NCBI RefSeq assembly: GCF_004208415.1
Contig: NZ_CP035758.1
Span: forward strand, 4,526,001 to 4,590,000
Length of the DNA stretch: 64,000 nt
Direction of reading: 5' to 3'
From: Ktedonosporobacter rubrisoli
Lineage (GTDB): Bacteria > Chloroflexota > Ktedonobacteria > Ktedonobacterales > Ktedonobacteraceae
Below, one piece after another: positions 15,817 through 24,338 of the stretch. Under the pieces are notes generated by a model. That model saw nothing but the letters and a program-made list of their open reading frames with translations, searched no databases and was not told where the DNA came from. The position numbers were made by a program, and so were the translations under genes. Each line of letters begins with the position of its first letter. The first letter of the stretch is position 1.

Positions 15817-18441
15817 TTACAGAATTTCTACATAGCCTTCCGCTCCATTGACCCGAATCCTTTGCCCATCTATAATCAATCTTGTAGCATTTTCCACACC
15901 TACAACAGCAGGCAGACCGTATTCTCTGGCAATGACTGCTCCGTGGGTCATCATCCCACCCACTTCCGTCACTAAGCCCTTTACTGAGAGAAAAACGGGG
16001 GTCCAACTGGGGTCAGTAAATGCGGTGACCAGAATATCGCCTTCCTCTATGTTGGCTTCTTCCATGCTTACAATGACCCGCGCTCGGCCTTCGATGACAC
16101 CTGACGAAACGGGGATGCCTGCCAAAGCATCCTTTGGGATGTTAGCGGTATCGTATTCACCGAATAGAGCCTCGCCTTCGGACGTCATTACTCGCGGCGG
16201 AGTCAGCTTCTCATAGGTCTCATATTCCTCTTTTCGCTTCGTGATGATGTTGTAATCAAGTTGGTTTGTGTGGACGACATCCCGGAGTTCGTTAAAAGAG
16301 AGATAGTAGATATCCTCCTTCTCCTGAATAAGCCCTTTTTGCATAAGCCTCACAGCTTCCTTGAGGAGGGCTTGCTTGATGATCCAGTAATGGCCAACCA
16401 TCATGTACTTCGGGTATTCCCGATAGCCGATAAAATTGCGCAAACGACTTATCATCTTTTTTGTTTTTTTCGCCTTTTGTTTTCCATCAGGCAATTGTTC
16501 CAAACGGCTGAGGAGCTCCTGTTCCTTCTGCTGCGCTTCCAACAGGCTTTGCTTAAAGAGCGCGTTGTGAGCACCCGGGGCAAAGTTCTTGATGTCGCTG
16601 AAAATCATGGGAACGAGCATTGTTGGCTGCTCGCTCCAACGAGGCCTGGTGATATCGATCTCACCGGCACAACGCATGCCATATTTTTCAAGATACGCCC
16701 AGAGGGAGTGACTGACAGCCTCGCCACCTTCCAGCCTGGCAAGATCTGCAAAAAACGTCTCGTCATTGGCGTGGCGAAGATACTCCATCACCTCCGGATA
16801 GTGGCGAACGACATCTGCGACATCCAAAAGATCCAGCCCCATTTCAGCGGTGACGTTGTTGGCTACCGCCTGGGAAAGCGCATCTGCAGCACTCTTTTCA
16901 CCCAGCCACTTTTCCATGCGCTTATTGAGCCAACTGGCGGCATATACGCCGATATACACAGCTGCCATACTTCGCGGATTATATATGGTTTCTTGCAGGT
17001 GCTTTTGGGCTTCTAGAATAGAGGCAAGCAGGTCGTCTCCAGACAGGGCGGCCATCCGCTGCTGCAATTCTTTCAAAGACGCCTCATGCTGAGCCATGAG
17101 CGTTTGAACGAGGGTTGCGTCGTTGCTGCGGTAGAGCTTGAGGGCTTGGATGGGCAAGGCCCAGGAGAAATACCCTGTCCCCATACTGAAGGCTCGTTTC
17201 CCGCGCGACAAGGCTTGCATAAAAGCTTTGCGCTTCATTAACTTCTTGACGGCGTTATTGATGAGAGGATCAATTTTACCGAGAGCCAAAAGGGCTATCC
17301 ATCGTCCTACGGAAGAGGTAAGATCGTGCGCCAGATCCATGTACAACCTCCCACCAATTGGAATGATGGGAGTCCCCTCGAAGCCTAATTGGAAAAAAGA
17401 TATCCCCAATGGTTTCATGGCATCGGTCATCATCTGCTGATGGCTGAAAGACACATATATGTGGTTTTTTCCATCCTGAATGTCCGGTAGAGGGTAAAGG
17501 GTAGTGATAGGCCGGCTCTGCACGATATAAAAGGTATCGTCAGCCCGGCACCATTCAATATCCTGGGGGCGGCCGAAATACGCCTCAATCTTTCTGCCCA
17601 GGCGTTCAAGCTGGATAATCTGTTCATCTGTGAGCGTCTGCATATTCTGCCGTTCGGCCTCGATTCTCTTCTCTTCAGTTCCTCCTTCTTTTAAGGCAGA
17701 GATAGCTAGCGTCTTTGTAGAGATCTTCTTGTCAACGATGCCGCCGTCACGTATTTTATAGTTATCAGCATTGACCAGGCCGGAGACCAGCGCTTCACCG
17801 AGACCAAAGCTTGCATCGATGGAGACAATCTTCCTGTTGGAGGTGATAGGATCGGCAGTGAACATGATCCCCGCCGCTTGCGGGAAGATCATCCGCTGAA
17901 TGACCACGGCAAGACGAACCTTGCGATGATCGAAGCTGTTTTGGATACGATAGGTCACGGCCCGGTCGGTAAAGAGCGATGCCCAGCACTTGCTGATATG
18001 CTGCAAGATGGCATCTTTTCCGACAATATTTAAATACGTATCCTGCTGTCCAGCAAAAGAGGCGGTTGGAAGATCCTCCGCAGTGGCGCTGGAGCGTACG
18101 GCATAGGCCTTGTTTTCACCAAGCTGCTCAAGATGACGGGTAATCTCGCGCTCGATGCCTTCCGGGATGGCTATTTCTTCGATGAGCTTGCGGATGGTTG
18201 CGCTGATTTCAGCAATACCTTCCCGGTTGTCTACTTTGAGCAAGGACAACTGACCCAACAGTGAAGTAAGCTCCTCGTTCTGGGCAAGGATTTCTTGATA
18301 CGCCTGGGTAGTCACGCAAAAGCCCTCCGGTACGTGTATCCCCTCAATCCGGGAAAGTTCGCCCAGATTGGCGCCTTTGCCCCCGACGAGCGCAAGCTTT
18401 GTTTTATCGATTTCCTGAAAACTCAATACATATGCATTCAT
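15817..18441 (-). CDS. rph: rifampin phosphotransferase-type PEP-synthase family enzyme
   Basis: 874 residues with the three-part Rph architecture. The N-terminal ATP-grasp domain (about 1-320) contains GGKGANLGELSR, YAVRSSATAEDLPTASFAGQQ and DIEWCR. A helical central domain (about 330-740) corresponds to the rifamycin-binding region. The C-terminal swivelling His domain contains GGMMTHGAVIAREYGLP with His833. Rph enzymes transfer the beta-phosphate of ATP through this His to the C21 hydroxyl of rifamycins, inactivating them. Length and domain borders fit Rph better than true PEP synthase, which has a PEP-binding TIM barrel that is missing here. It starts 63 bp after tetR with AAGGAGAG upstream. 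The true substrate is inferred. Confidence 0.85.
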   Translation of the reverse strand: MNAYVLSFQEIDKTKLALVGGKGANLGELSRIEGIHVPEGFCVTTQAYQEILAQNEELTSLLGQLSLLKVDNREGIAEISATIRKLIEEIAIPEGIEREITRHLEQLGENKAYAVRSSATAEDLPTASFAGQQDTYLNIVGKDAILQHISKCWASLFTDRAVTYRIQNSFDHRKVRLAVVIQRMIFPQAAGIMFTADPITSNRKIVSIDASFGLGEALVSGLVNADNYKIRDGGIVDKKISTKTLAISALKEGGTEEKRIEAERQNMQTLTDEQIIQLERLGRKIEAYFGRPQDIEWCRADDTFYIVQSRPITTLYPLPDIQDGKNHIYVSFSHQQMMTDAMKPLGISFFQLGFEGTPIIPIGGRLYMDLAHDLTSSVGRWIALLALGKIDPLINNAVKKLMKRKAFMQALSRGKRAFSMGTGYFSWALPIQALKLYRSNDATLVQTLMAQHEASLKELQQRMAALSGDDLLASILEAQKHLQETIYNPRSMAAVYIGVYAASWLNKRMEKWLGEKSAADALSQAVANNVTAEMGLDLLDVADVVRHYPEVMEYLRHANDETFFADLARLEGGEAVSHSLWAYLEKYGMRCAGEIDITRPRWSEQPTMLVPMIFSDIKNFAPGAHNALFKQSLLEAQQKEQELLSRLEQLPDGKQKAKKTKKMISRLRNFIGYREYPKYMMVGHYWIIKQALLKEAVRLMQKGLIQEKEDIYYLSFNELRDVVHTNQLDYNIITKRKEEYETYEKLTPPRVMTSEGEALFGEYDTANIPKDALAGIPVSSGVIEGRARVIVSMEEANIEEGDILVTAFTDPSWTPVFLSVKGLVTEVGGMMTHGAVIAREYGLPAVVGVENATRLIIDGQRIRVNGAEGYVEIL

Positions 18442-18504
18442 ACATGCTCTCCTTCATGTTTAAGAATCTGGTCCCGGGTCAGCGGATCGATGTGACGCTT
18501 TTCT

Positions 18505-19146
18505 CTATCCGCGCGAGTCGTTATTAGACCGACCAGGTTTTCCTATCTCTTTATCCTGACCCACCGTAACTCCCTCCTTGATCATGTTGATAGCCTCGTC
18601 GAGTTTCTTTAAATACCCTTGCACATCTGGTTTGTTCCTGTAATACTCATTTAAGCTGAATGAAGAAATCATATTGACAATGATTTCAGCATCAGCATCA
18701 GGTTTGATAAGACCGCGCTCTTTATCACGCTCAATCAATTTTGTATATCTTTCGGCAGACGCCTTGCGAATTTTCTTAATAAATTCATTGGTGTCCACCT
18801 CCATCCGCATCCTTATCTCGATATATTCCGGTTTTATATGTTCTAATTCAAAGAATTCTCTGGTTGTCAGCTTAATTACTTCAAAAACGTCTGCCTCTTG
18901 AGATATTTCTTGCTCATGCTTGAGCGGTTCTGCAAATTCGTTTGCAACTGTCTCTAGTAAATACAGATAGAGGTCTTCTTTATTGGCAAAATATTGATAA
19001 AAACTGCCTTTAGGTATATCTGCATTCTTGATGATTTGATTAATGGATGCCTCGCTAAAACTGTGGGTTGCGAACTCCTGAAGAGCAGCATCGAATATGC
19101 GGCCTCTTTTCTCTTCACTCAAATGAAAATAAGTTTTCTTTGGCAT
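18505..19146 (-). CDS. TetR-family repressor of the rph operon
   Basis: 213 residues. The N-terminal TetR helix-turn-helix covers about 10-55 (RIFDAALQEFATHSFSEAS, then ADIPKGSFYQYFANKEDLYLYLL), followed by a helical ligand domain rich in Glu and Lys. AGGAGGTG lies 13 nt before the ATG, slightly long. The upstream promoter carries two identical dyads, so autorepression and control of rph and the HAD gene in the same transcript are likely. The inducer may be a rifamycin or the true phosphotransferase substrate. Confidence 0.88.
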   Translation of the reverse strand: MPKKTYFHLSEEKRGRIFDAALQEFATHSFSEASINQIIKNADIPKGSFYQYFANKEDLYLYLLETVANEFAEPLKHEQEISQEADVFEVIKLTTREFFELEHIKPEYIEIRMRMEVDTNEFIKKIRKASAERYTKLIERDKERGLIKPDADAEIIVNMISSFSLNEYYRNKPDVQGYLKKLDEAINMIKEGVTVGQDKEIGKPGRSNNDSRG

Positions 19147-19175
19147 AACGAAAGAAATTCACCTCCTCGAATTGC

Positions 19176-19229
19176 GACCACCTGGTCATATGACACTTTT
19201 ATTGTACGACCACCTGGTCACAATGTCAA
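19176..19229 (-). promoter_or_regulatory. tetR-rph promoter with two identical TetR-type operators
   Basis: On the minus strand, TTGACA (19229-19224) and TACAAT (19206-19201) have a 17-bp spacer. The 12-mer GACCACCTGGTC (GACCA arms around CC) lies at 19208-19219, inside the spacer, and again at 19176-19187, downstream of the start point. The copies are 32 bp apart, about three helical turns, so two repressor dimers would sit on the same DNA face. Confidence 0.85.
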
Positions 19230-19503
19230 GGGAGAATGGGGGTGTTTCTCTCATGGCGCTCTTTTCTGTGCTTAAACTCTCATAGAGTGAGAGGGTTGTT
19301 TTCCGGCACGCTGCCATTGTCCTCTTTTTATACATTGAGCTTAGCCCTACGTTTTGGCTAGAACCCACGCAATCAGGTCGTGTTTCAACCGCTTTCAATG
19401 CTAAGCTAAACGAAAGCAGGACAAAGGCTCTCTTACAGCCTTTTTATTCGCCTGCAAGAAGCAAGCTATTGCAGCAAATTACAAAATACGAACGGGGGAA
19501 ACG

Positions 19504-20001
19504 ATGAGTACAAGCATGAGTAAAGCCCAGCTCCTCGCGGAGCTTCAGAGCGAGCAGGCAGCCTGGGAGGCGCTGCTTAACGATATTGGTGAGGCAAAGA
19601 TGATAGAGCCGGGGGTCGCTGGCGGCTGGTCGATTAAAGATATTATTGTCCATCTGATAGGTTGGCAGAAACGGGAGGTCAGCCGTTTCCAGGCCGCGCT
19701 TAAGCATCAACCGCCGCCAGAGCCGTTCTGGCCTTCACACTTGCGGACCGACGACGAGATCAACGCCTGGATGGTTGCATCCAATAAAGATCGCTCCGTC
19801 TCTGCCATCCTTGAAGAGGACCGCGCAGTTTTTCGAGAGTTGGTGGAGACCCTTGAAGCATTTCCCGAAGAAGAACTGCTGGACCCGAAACGCTTCGATT
19901 GGTTCAATGAGGGCGAGACGCTGGGCGGGGCGTTTTTCTTCTCCCATTTTCATGATGAGCACGAGCCAGATATCCGAGCCTGGTTGAGTAAGCATCAGTA
20001 G
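19504..20001 (+). CDS. ClbS/DfsB-family (DinB-like) four-helix protein
   Basis: 165 residues with the DinB/DfsB pattern: an N-terminal helix KAQLLAELQSEQAAWEALL, the hallmark GGWSIKDIIVHLIGWQKRE with the metal-site-type His, and a C-terminal helix with HFHDEHEPDIRAW. ClbS-like members protect against colibactin or act in thiol-dependent reactions, but most have no known role. The start at 19504 follows GGGGG. The gene is monocistronic and followed by a stem-loop. Confidence 0.8.
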   Translation: MSTSMSKAQLLAELQSEQAAWEALLNDIGEAKMIEPGVAGGWSIKDIIVHLIGWQKREVSRFQAALKHQPPPEPFWPSHLRTDDEINAWMVASNKDRSVSAILEEDRAVFRELVETLEAFPEEELLDPKRFDWFNEGETLGGAFFFSHFHDEHEPDIRAWLSKHQ

Positions 20002-20031
20002 TTAAGTATCCTAAACATCGCAATACGGGCT

Positions 20032-20051
20032 ATCCCCGCTTTTGCGGGGAT
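20032..20051 (+). terminator. 8-bp perfect stem-loop after the DfsB-like gene
   Basis: ATCCCCGC (20032-20039) and GCGGGGAT (20044-20051) flank a TTTT loop 30 nt after the stop at 20001. There is no T-run after the stem. The rest of 20002-20344 shows no gene; only repeated CTATACT strings (about 20274-20300) precede the next start. The hairpin resembles the core of a type I-E CRISPR repeat but occurs once. Confidence 0.5.
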
Positions 20052-20344
20052 CAGCTTGCTCAGGGCCTATGTACGACCGCACTGGTTAACTGAGCAGAGC
20101 AGCAACACATCTGAGAAACATTTATAATCGCTACCAAACAATACATCTATCGCTCCTCCACCTAAAAATACCTCTACAGAAACAGCTATAGCACACGATA
20201 TCTCGCTATTCATAAGAGTATGATCCTGTTGCGATGCATCTGAGCGGTGAAATCTGGCCCGGGTCGTTATGGAACTATACTATTATCTACTCTATACTGG
20301 TAAGATGTCCTAATGCAAATTCCTGATACAAAGAAGGAGCTATC

Positions 20345-20776
20345 ATGTCAGTCCAAACAAACAAAGCACTTGTTCTTGACTATGTGGAACGCGTCTGGAA
20401 CGGTGGGAATGAAACGGCATTAGATGAGCTGACCACACCCACGTTTCGCTATTGGATGGGAAGCCAGCCAGGCCGCGACCATGCGCAGATGCGGCAGCTC
20501 ATCAGGATGCTCCACACGGCTTTTCCTGATTGGAGCGTCAAGGTAGTCGAAATCGTCGCCGAGGAGAATACTGTAGTGATCCGTTGGGAGGGAAACGTCA
20601 CACATCTGGGCACTTACCAGGGAATTCCAGCGACGGGCAAGCAAATCGCTGTGAATGGCATCAATATGTACCATATCATCGGCGGGAAGGTGGCCACAGA
20701 ATGGGAGCAGACTCATGTTCTGGGTTGGCTGCAACAAATGGGAGTGCTACCAGCAACAGAGGAGAAACCAGGGTAG
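20345..20776 (+). CDS. SnoaL-like ester cyclase/polyketide cyclase-fold protein
   Basis: 143 residues of the NTF2/SnoaL fold. It has the N-terminal YVERVWNGGNETALDEL helix pair, the HTAFPDWSVKVVEIVAEENTVVIRWEGNVTHLG strands and the family signature GIPATGKQIAVNGINMYHIIGGKVATEWEQTH. These proteins include polyketide aldol cyclases and many small hydrolases or isomerases; the actual substrate is unknown. A good AAGGAG lies 5 nt before the ATG. It is monocistronic. Confidence 0.85.
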   Translation: MSVQTNKALVLDYVERVWNGGNETALDELTTPTFRYWMGSQPGRDHAQMRQLIRMLHTAFPDWSVKVVEIVAEENTVVIRWEGNVTHLGTYQGIPATGKQIAVNGINMYHIIGGKVATEWEQTHVLGWLQQMGVLPATEEKPG

Positions 20777-21161
20777 CCGCAAGGGTACAACTATAGAAAT
20801 TTCCAAAGGGTGCAAAATAAAAGCTGAACCTTGCTTTTTGCATCAAATGCAGGTACACTTTATGAAGGGAACAATTCAATAAAAAAAACGTGCCGCTAGT
20901 GAAATCTTTTTTCACGATAGCTAACGCGATGTGCAGCTTTTACGGAACGGTGTGCAGGACACACTCAGGTTCCCTCTGGGACTGCGCCGCGATCTGCTGA
21001 TTGTCCCCAACCTCTCTTCTCTCCTCACCGTCTGCGGCGGTGGAAACAACTTGCACACGTGGTTAACTAATCCATTCTCGCAGATATTTTCTCACGATCT
21101 CTTGTAAGAAGAACCTGTCTAAGCAAGGGATGAGGAAAATGATACACCACCATTCTCACAA
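20777..21161. other. intergenic region with a small stem-loop
   Basis: About 385 bp without a gene. A stem-loop at 20895-20921 pairs GCTA and GTGAAA with TTTCAC and TAGC, with a 2-nt bulge, about 120 bp after the SnoaL stop. It may end that transcript. Nothing else was recognised. Confidence 0.4.
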
Positions 21162-21587
21162 GTGGCGATTCGTTATGATCGCCTGCCTGTCGAGGGAGAA
21201 CAAGGAAAGGAAAGGAAAGCAGTGCGAACAAGATTCCCCTCCAATGGAACCGAATTGGGAATACTCTTTCTTATTACAGCAGCCATTTTGGCCATCGTAG
21301 CGTTTTTTTCAACACCTGCTTTTGTCGGCGTCAATTGCGGCAAAGATACCATGAATCCAAACGATCCGCGAGAGGTATGCGCTTCTTATGGCATACCCTC
21401 TCCTGATGATCGAACGTATGAGCAGCAAGAGGCAATCGAGCAAGAGCAGGCCAGCCATCTCTGGTTGGGAGCTGGCGCTTGTACGCTGCTTGGCATTATC
21501 ACAATCATGGTATCCAGGTCCTCAAAAAATTCATCATCTTCTCAATCCGATAATACATTTTCAGCAAAAGTAAAAAGAAGGATTTAA
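21162..21587 (+). CDS. hypothetical membrane protein, two TM helices
   Basis: 141 residues, not recognised. There are two hydrophobic helices (LGILFLITAAILAIVAFF at about 32-49 and LWLGAGACTLLGIITIMVS near 100-118) flanking a short polar loop. The loop holds two Cys (NCGKD and EVCASYG) that could form a disulfide outside, and an acidic stretch of Glu/Gln follows. The start is GTG 21162, not clearly supported by a ribosome binding site; the next in-frame choices are internal. A good terminator follows, so the gene is probably real. Confidence 0.5.
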   Translation: MAIRYDRLPVEGEQGKERKAVRTRFPSNGTELGILFLITAAILAIVAFFSTPAFVGVNCGKDTMNPNDPREVCASYGIPSPDDRTYEQQEAIEQEQASHLWLGAGACTLLGIITIMVSRSSKNSSSSQSDNTFSAKVKRRI

Positions 21588-21609
21588 CCTGAGCCGCTGA
21601 ATGGGTTGG

Positions 21610-21658
21610 AAAAGGTGCCAACCTGATAGAGGAAGATGGATCGAGGTCGGCACCTTTT
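21610..21658 (+). terminator. rho-independent terminator
   Basis: AAAAGGTGCC (21610-21619) pairs perfectly with GGCACCTTTT (21649-21658), with an extra ACCT/AGGT helix inside, and the right arm ends in a T-run. It terminates the gene at 21162-21587. Confidence 0.75.
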
Positions 21659-21784
21659 ATGCACCAAGATCCTGCTGCCAGGCCTGGTAAATACAAGCCG
21701 CTGGGGCACTCTCTGCAAGGCCGAGTGGGCTGTGGTTGAGCCGTTTCGAGGGAAGAGTCAAGGCGAAAAGTATTGGCTTTTCTC

Positions 21785-22339
21785 TCAGGCGTGCATCATG
21801 ACGTTGCCCTCGTCATAACTGGCAGTCTCCCAATCCAGTACGTCGGCCAAACGCGCTTTAAAGGCTTCTAGAGCTTGCTGACGCGCAGCTTCATCCGGCG
21901 CGACTGTACTACGCCAGATCAGGGAAATCTTTATGTGCTCCGGCTGCTTTCTGCTTTTGACGATGTAGCGCGCTACCGTGCCCGGAAAGCTATGTTCTTT
22001 CTTACGCCTGATCTCTTCCAATCGCTGCTTAAATTCAGCCTGCTTGCCTGAGCGAAGCTGCACGACGATGGTCGTACGAAACAGGATATTATCACGAGGA
22101 GCAATACGCCAGGGCGGCAACATAGTACGGGGCCTTCCTGTGGCATTGGGCCTGAAGCGCTTGACCTCCTCGACCGGAATCATAATCACGTTTGCGACGC
22201 GCTTAGCCTTGATCCGCCCTTCAGAGACATATTTCTGTACGCTTGTATTAGACACACCAAGCATTTTCGCAGCGTCCTTGATGGAAACGTATTCCTCTAC
22301 TTCGGGCAAAATGATGGGCTGTTGGGTATCGTCTTCCAT
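21785..22339 (-). CDS. HTH (excisionase/MerR-like) plus C-terminal alpha/beta-barrel domain protein, copy 2
   Basis: 184 residues in two parts. The N-terminal HTH_17-type domain reads EEYVSIKDAAKMLGVSNTSVQKYVSEGRIKAKRVANVIMIPVEEVKRF. After a Pro-rich linker, the C-terminal domain (LRSGKQAEFKQRLEEIRRKKEHSFPGTVARYIV...ISLIWRST...ALEAFKARLADVLDWETASYDEG) has the strand-helix pattern of dimeric ABM-like barrels. It may be a DNA-binding sensor whose barrel binds a ligand. It is a tandem paralogue of the gene at 22427, with an 87-bp gap. ATG 22339 is preferred; GTG 22345 is possible. Confidence 0.7.
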   Translation of the reverse strand: MEDDTQQPIILPEVEEYVSIKDAAKMLGVSNTSVQKYVSEGRIKAKRVANVIMIPVEEVKRFRPNATGRPRTMLPPWRIAPRDNILFRTTIVVQLRSGKQAEFKQRLEEIRRKKEHSFPGTVARYIVKSRKQPEHIKISLIWRSTVAPDEAARQQALEAFKARLADVLDWETASYDEGNVMMHA

Positions 22340-22426
22340 TATCACAACTTACTCAATAAAGTTACTTAAGCATAGACAATCTCATAACTTGAGGAAGATT
22401 ACTGCTCAATAAAATCACGGCATCGA

Positions 22427-22969
22427 TCAAGCATGCATCAAGACGTCGCCCTCGTCATAACTGGCTGTCTCCCAGTCCAAAACATCCTTCAGCCGCGCTT
22501 TAAAAGCTTCTAGAGCTTGCTGGCGTGCAGCCTCATCCGATGCAATCGAACTACGCCAGATCAGCTCAATTTCCACGCGCTGAGGTTGTAGCTTGCTATT
22601 GACGATGTAGCGCGCTATCGTGCCCGGAAAGCTATGTTCTTTCTTACGCCTGATTTCATCAAGCCGTTTTCGCAATTCGGCCTGCTTGCCTGAGCGAAGC
22701 TGCACTTCGATGCTTGTCTGAAACAAGGTATTTTCTTCGGGTGGAATGCGCCATTGTGGAACTGTGGTGCGCGGCTTTCCAGCGATATTAGGCTTGAATT
22801 TTTTAACTTCCTCGATCGGGATCAAAATCACGTCTGAGAAGCGCTTGGCTTTTATTCGCCCTTCCGAAACATATTCATGCACTGTCCTATAAGCCAGACC
22901 GAGCATCTTAGCAGCATCTTTGACGGAAACATATTCTTGTATTTCGGGCAAAATAACTTCATCGCTCAT
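22427..22969 (-). CDS. HTH plus C-terminal alpha/beta-barrel domain protein, copy 1
   Basis: 180 residues, closely related to the gene at 21785 over its whole length. The HTH part is QEYVSVKDAAKMLGLAYRTVHEYVSEGRIKAKRFSDVILIPIEEVKKF. The C-terminal barrel-like part shares LRSGKQAE, IRRKKEHSFPGT.ARYIV, LIWRSS.A.DEAARQQALEAFKARL and DVLDWETASYDEG. The recognition-helix residues differ most (LAYRTVHEYV against VSNTSVQKYV), so the two copies may bind different DNA while sharing the sensor. It is upstream of the copy at 21785 in the same orientation. Confidence 0.7.
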   Translation of the reverse strand: MSDEVILPEIQEYVSVKDAAKMLGLAYRTVHEYVSEGRIKAKRFSDVILIPIEEVKKFKPNIAGKPRTTVPQWRIPPEENTLFQTSIEVQLRSGKQAELRKRLDEIRRKKEHSFPGTIARYIVNSKLQPQRVEIELIWRSSIASDEAARQQALEAFKARLKDVLDWETASYDEGDVLMHA

Positions 22970-23275
22970 AAGAATAGCTTATTTTACAGCAACTTTTTCT
23001 TACCAAGTCATTTATAAAAACTCTTTACAACGAACGCATTACGAGTTATACTTTTTACATCGGCAAGGGATGGCCGGGATTGAAGTGCAGGGAGGGAAAA
23101 GAGGGGGTGTTGGGCTTGCTTGTTCCCCACACCTTGCAAGCCTGATGCGCCCTCGCTGGGCGGGTACTGGCGCGCCATATGCGCCAGTACATCGATTCAT
23201 GCTTACATCTGGATCTCGATCGATAGCCTGGAAAATTTGTGTTGCAGTTGTAGAAAGTGAAGGAGAAAAATACCG
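22970..23275 (+). promoter_or_regulatory. intergenic leader with a perfect 10-bp stem-loop
   Basis: The 306-bp gap between divergent genes holds one clear structure: GTACTGGCGC (23164-23173) pairs with GCGCCAGTAC (23181-23190) around a 7-nt loop, about 85 nt before the start at 23276. It could be part of a leader RNA or a DNA dyad. GAAGGAG follows at the ribosome binding site of the next gene. Confidence 0.4.
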
Positions 23276-23740
23276 ATGTTAGCCCCTGATTATCGCCTCA
23301 AACTCGTTAGTCTACTCTCAGTTTTGCAACGTAAGCGCTTCAACGGGCGTGCGAACGCGATGCTTCCATTGCCATTTTTCCTCTGGCCCTTCGCGTTCTT
23401 TCTCAAGCGCAGGCGCAAGTTCGCCCACATCTATCTCAAAGATGGGCATCCCTATGCCTATCAGCTTTGGCAAAATGGCAAGCTGCTCAAAGAAAATGCT
23501 CCGGTCGTCCGCTTGCTCTTACGCACTAGTGAGCTGAACTGGTTGTTGCAGTACCCTCAAACGGTTGCGGGACCAGAGCATCAGTATCCTTGGCACCATC
23601 AGTATCCTTATCGACTCAGAGAGGCCACGCAAGAGGAAATGTTAGGCTGGCCTCGTCGGCAACGTCAGGTTTATTGCTTAGCCGATGGCACCCGATCCTG
23701 GGCACACATTGCCCATATCTTACAATTACCCACTCAATAA
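23276..23740 (+). CDS. hypothetical protein, 154 residues, basic and aromatic
   Basis: Not recognised with confidence. It starts with a basic amphipathic segment, then a hydrophobic stretch (LPLPFFLWPFAFFL) followed by KRRRKFAHIYLKDG, so it may be membrane-associated. The C-terminal part (YCLADGTRSWAHIAHILQLP) resembles the short domain that ends many DUF4388/PatA-type proteins of Chloroflexota, where LxDGxRT.xxIA is typical. GAAGGAG lies 10 nt before the ATG. A stem-loop follows the stop and the gene at 23820 comes next on the same strand. Confidence 0.45.
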   Translation: MLAPDYRLKLVSLLSVLQRKRFNGRANAMLPLPFFLWPFAFFLKRRRKFAHIYLKDGHPYAYQLWQNGKLLKENAPVVRLLLRTSELNWLLQYPQTVAGPEHQYPWHHQYPYRLREATQEEMLGWPRRQRQVYCLADGTRSWAHIAHILQLPTQ

Positions 23741-23750
23741 GTTTCAATAA

Positions 23751-23770
23751 GTTTCAATCCTTGAAAGGAT
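23751..23770 (+). repeat. single CRISPR-repeat-like stem-loop
   Basis: GTTTCAATCCTTGAAAGGAT begins 11 nt after the stop at 23740; its ATCCTT/AAGGAT arms are perfect. The preceding 10-mer GTTTCAATAA (23741-23750) is a partial direct copy. There is no spacer-sized repetition and no cas gene, so it is treated as a 3'-end stem-loop of the gene at 23276. Confidence 0.35.
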
Positions 23771-23819
23771 AAATTCAGCCCTCTTCTTAACTTACTTACA
23801 ATCTCTAGGAGCATAGAAT

Positions 23820-24206
23820 ATGGACTTCTTTTCTCAGTCTCCTCATACGGAGTCAGACGCGAACCAGCTGCCCATCATCCCATTACATCAGGAAGAACTT
23901 GAAGCGCTGGATCACATTCTGGTGGGGTACATGCCCCACATGCGCAGGAGCCGGGCTAACCGGCATTATGTACCAATTTTGGTTACAGTACGCCAGAAGC
24001 TGGCCCCGGCGCTCAAACCGGGCGGCTTCCCTCCCGGCAGCACACTGGCCCTTAACCCTGAGGAGCTAAAAGCGGTCAGCGTAGCTATACAGGGCTTTAT
24101 CGCCCTGGTCACCTCGCACATCCCTCCTTCGCCTCAAAGGGATGAATGTATAAGAGATATGGATAAGCTATTAAGCGCATTACAGTCTCCTCCACGGGGC
24201 CAGTGA
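23820..24206 (+). CDS. hypothetical protein, 128 residues
   Basis: Function not recognised. It is soluble and Pro-rich, with two likely helical hairpins (HQEELEALDHILVGYMPHMRR and NPEELKAVSVAIQGFIALVTSHI). There are no Cys motifs beyond a single C-terminal Cys. AGGAG precedes the ATG. The stop at 24206 runs into a weak terminator (AGGGG at 24206-24210, CCCCT at 24224-24228, then TTTT). It may form a pair with the gene at 23276. Confidence 0.5.
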   Translation: MDFFSQSPHTESDANQLPIIPLHQEELEALDHILVGYMPHMRRSRANRHYVPILVTVRQKLAPALKPGGFPPGSTLALNPEELKAVSVAIQGFIALVTSHIPPSPQRDECIRDMDKLLSALQSPPRGQ

Positions 24207-24338
24207 GGGGGAAAACAAAATCACCCCTTTTTACAGTATACTCGCACAGCCAAAAAGAGGGAGCGCTGGAAGCGCGCATCTTTGAGAAGGGCTTGACCGA
24301 CGTGCTTAATAATGCGCGCCGGTCAGGTCTGCAAAGCG

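Noticed and set aside
20032..23770. A CRISPR array
   Set aside because: Only two unrelated single repeat-like stem-loops about 3.7 kb apart, without spacers or cas genes.
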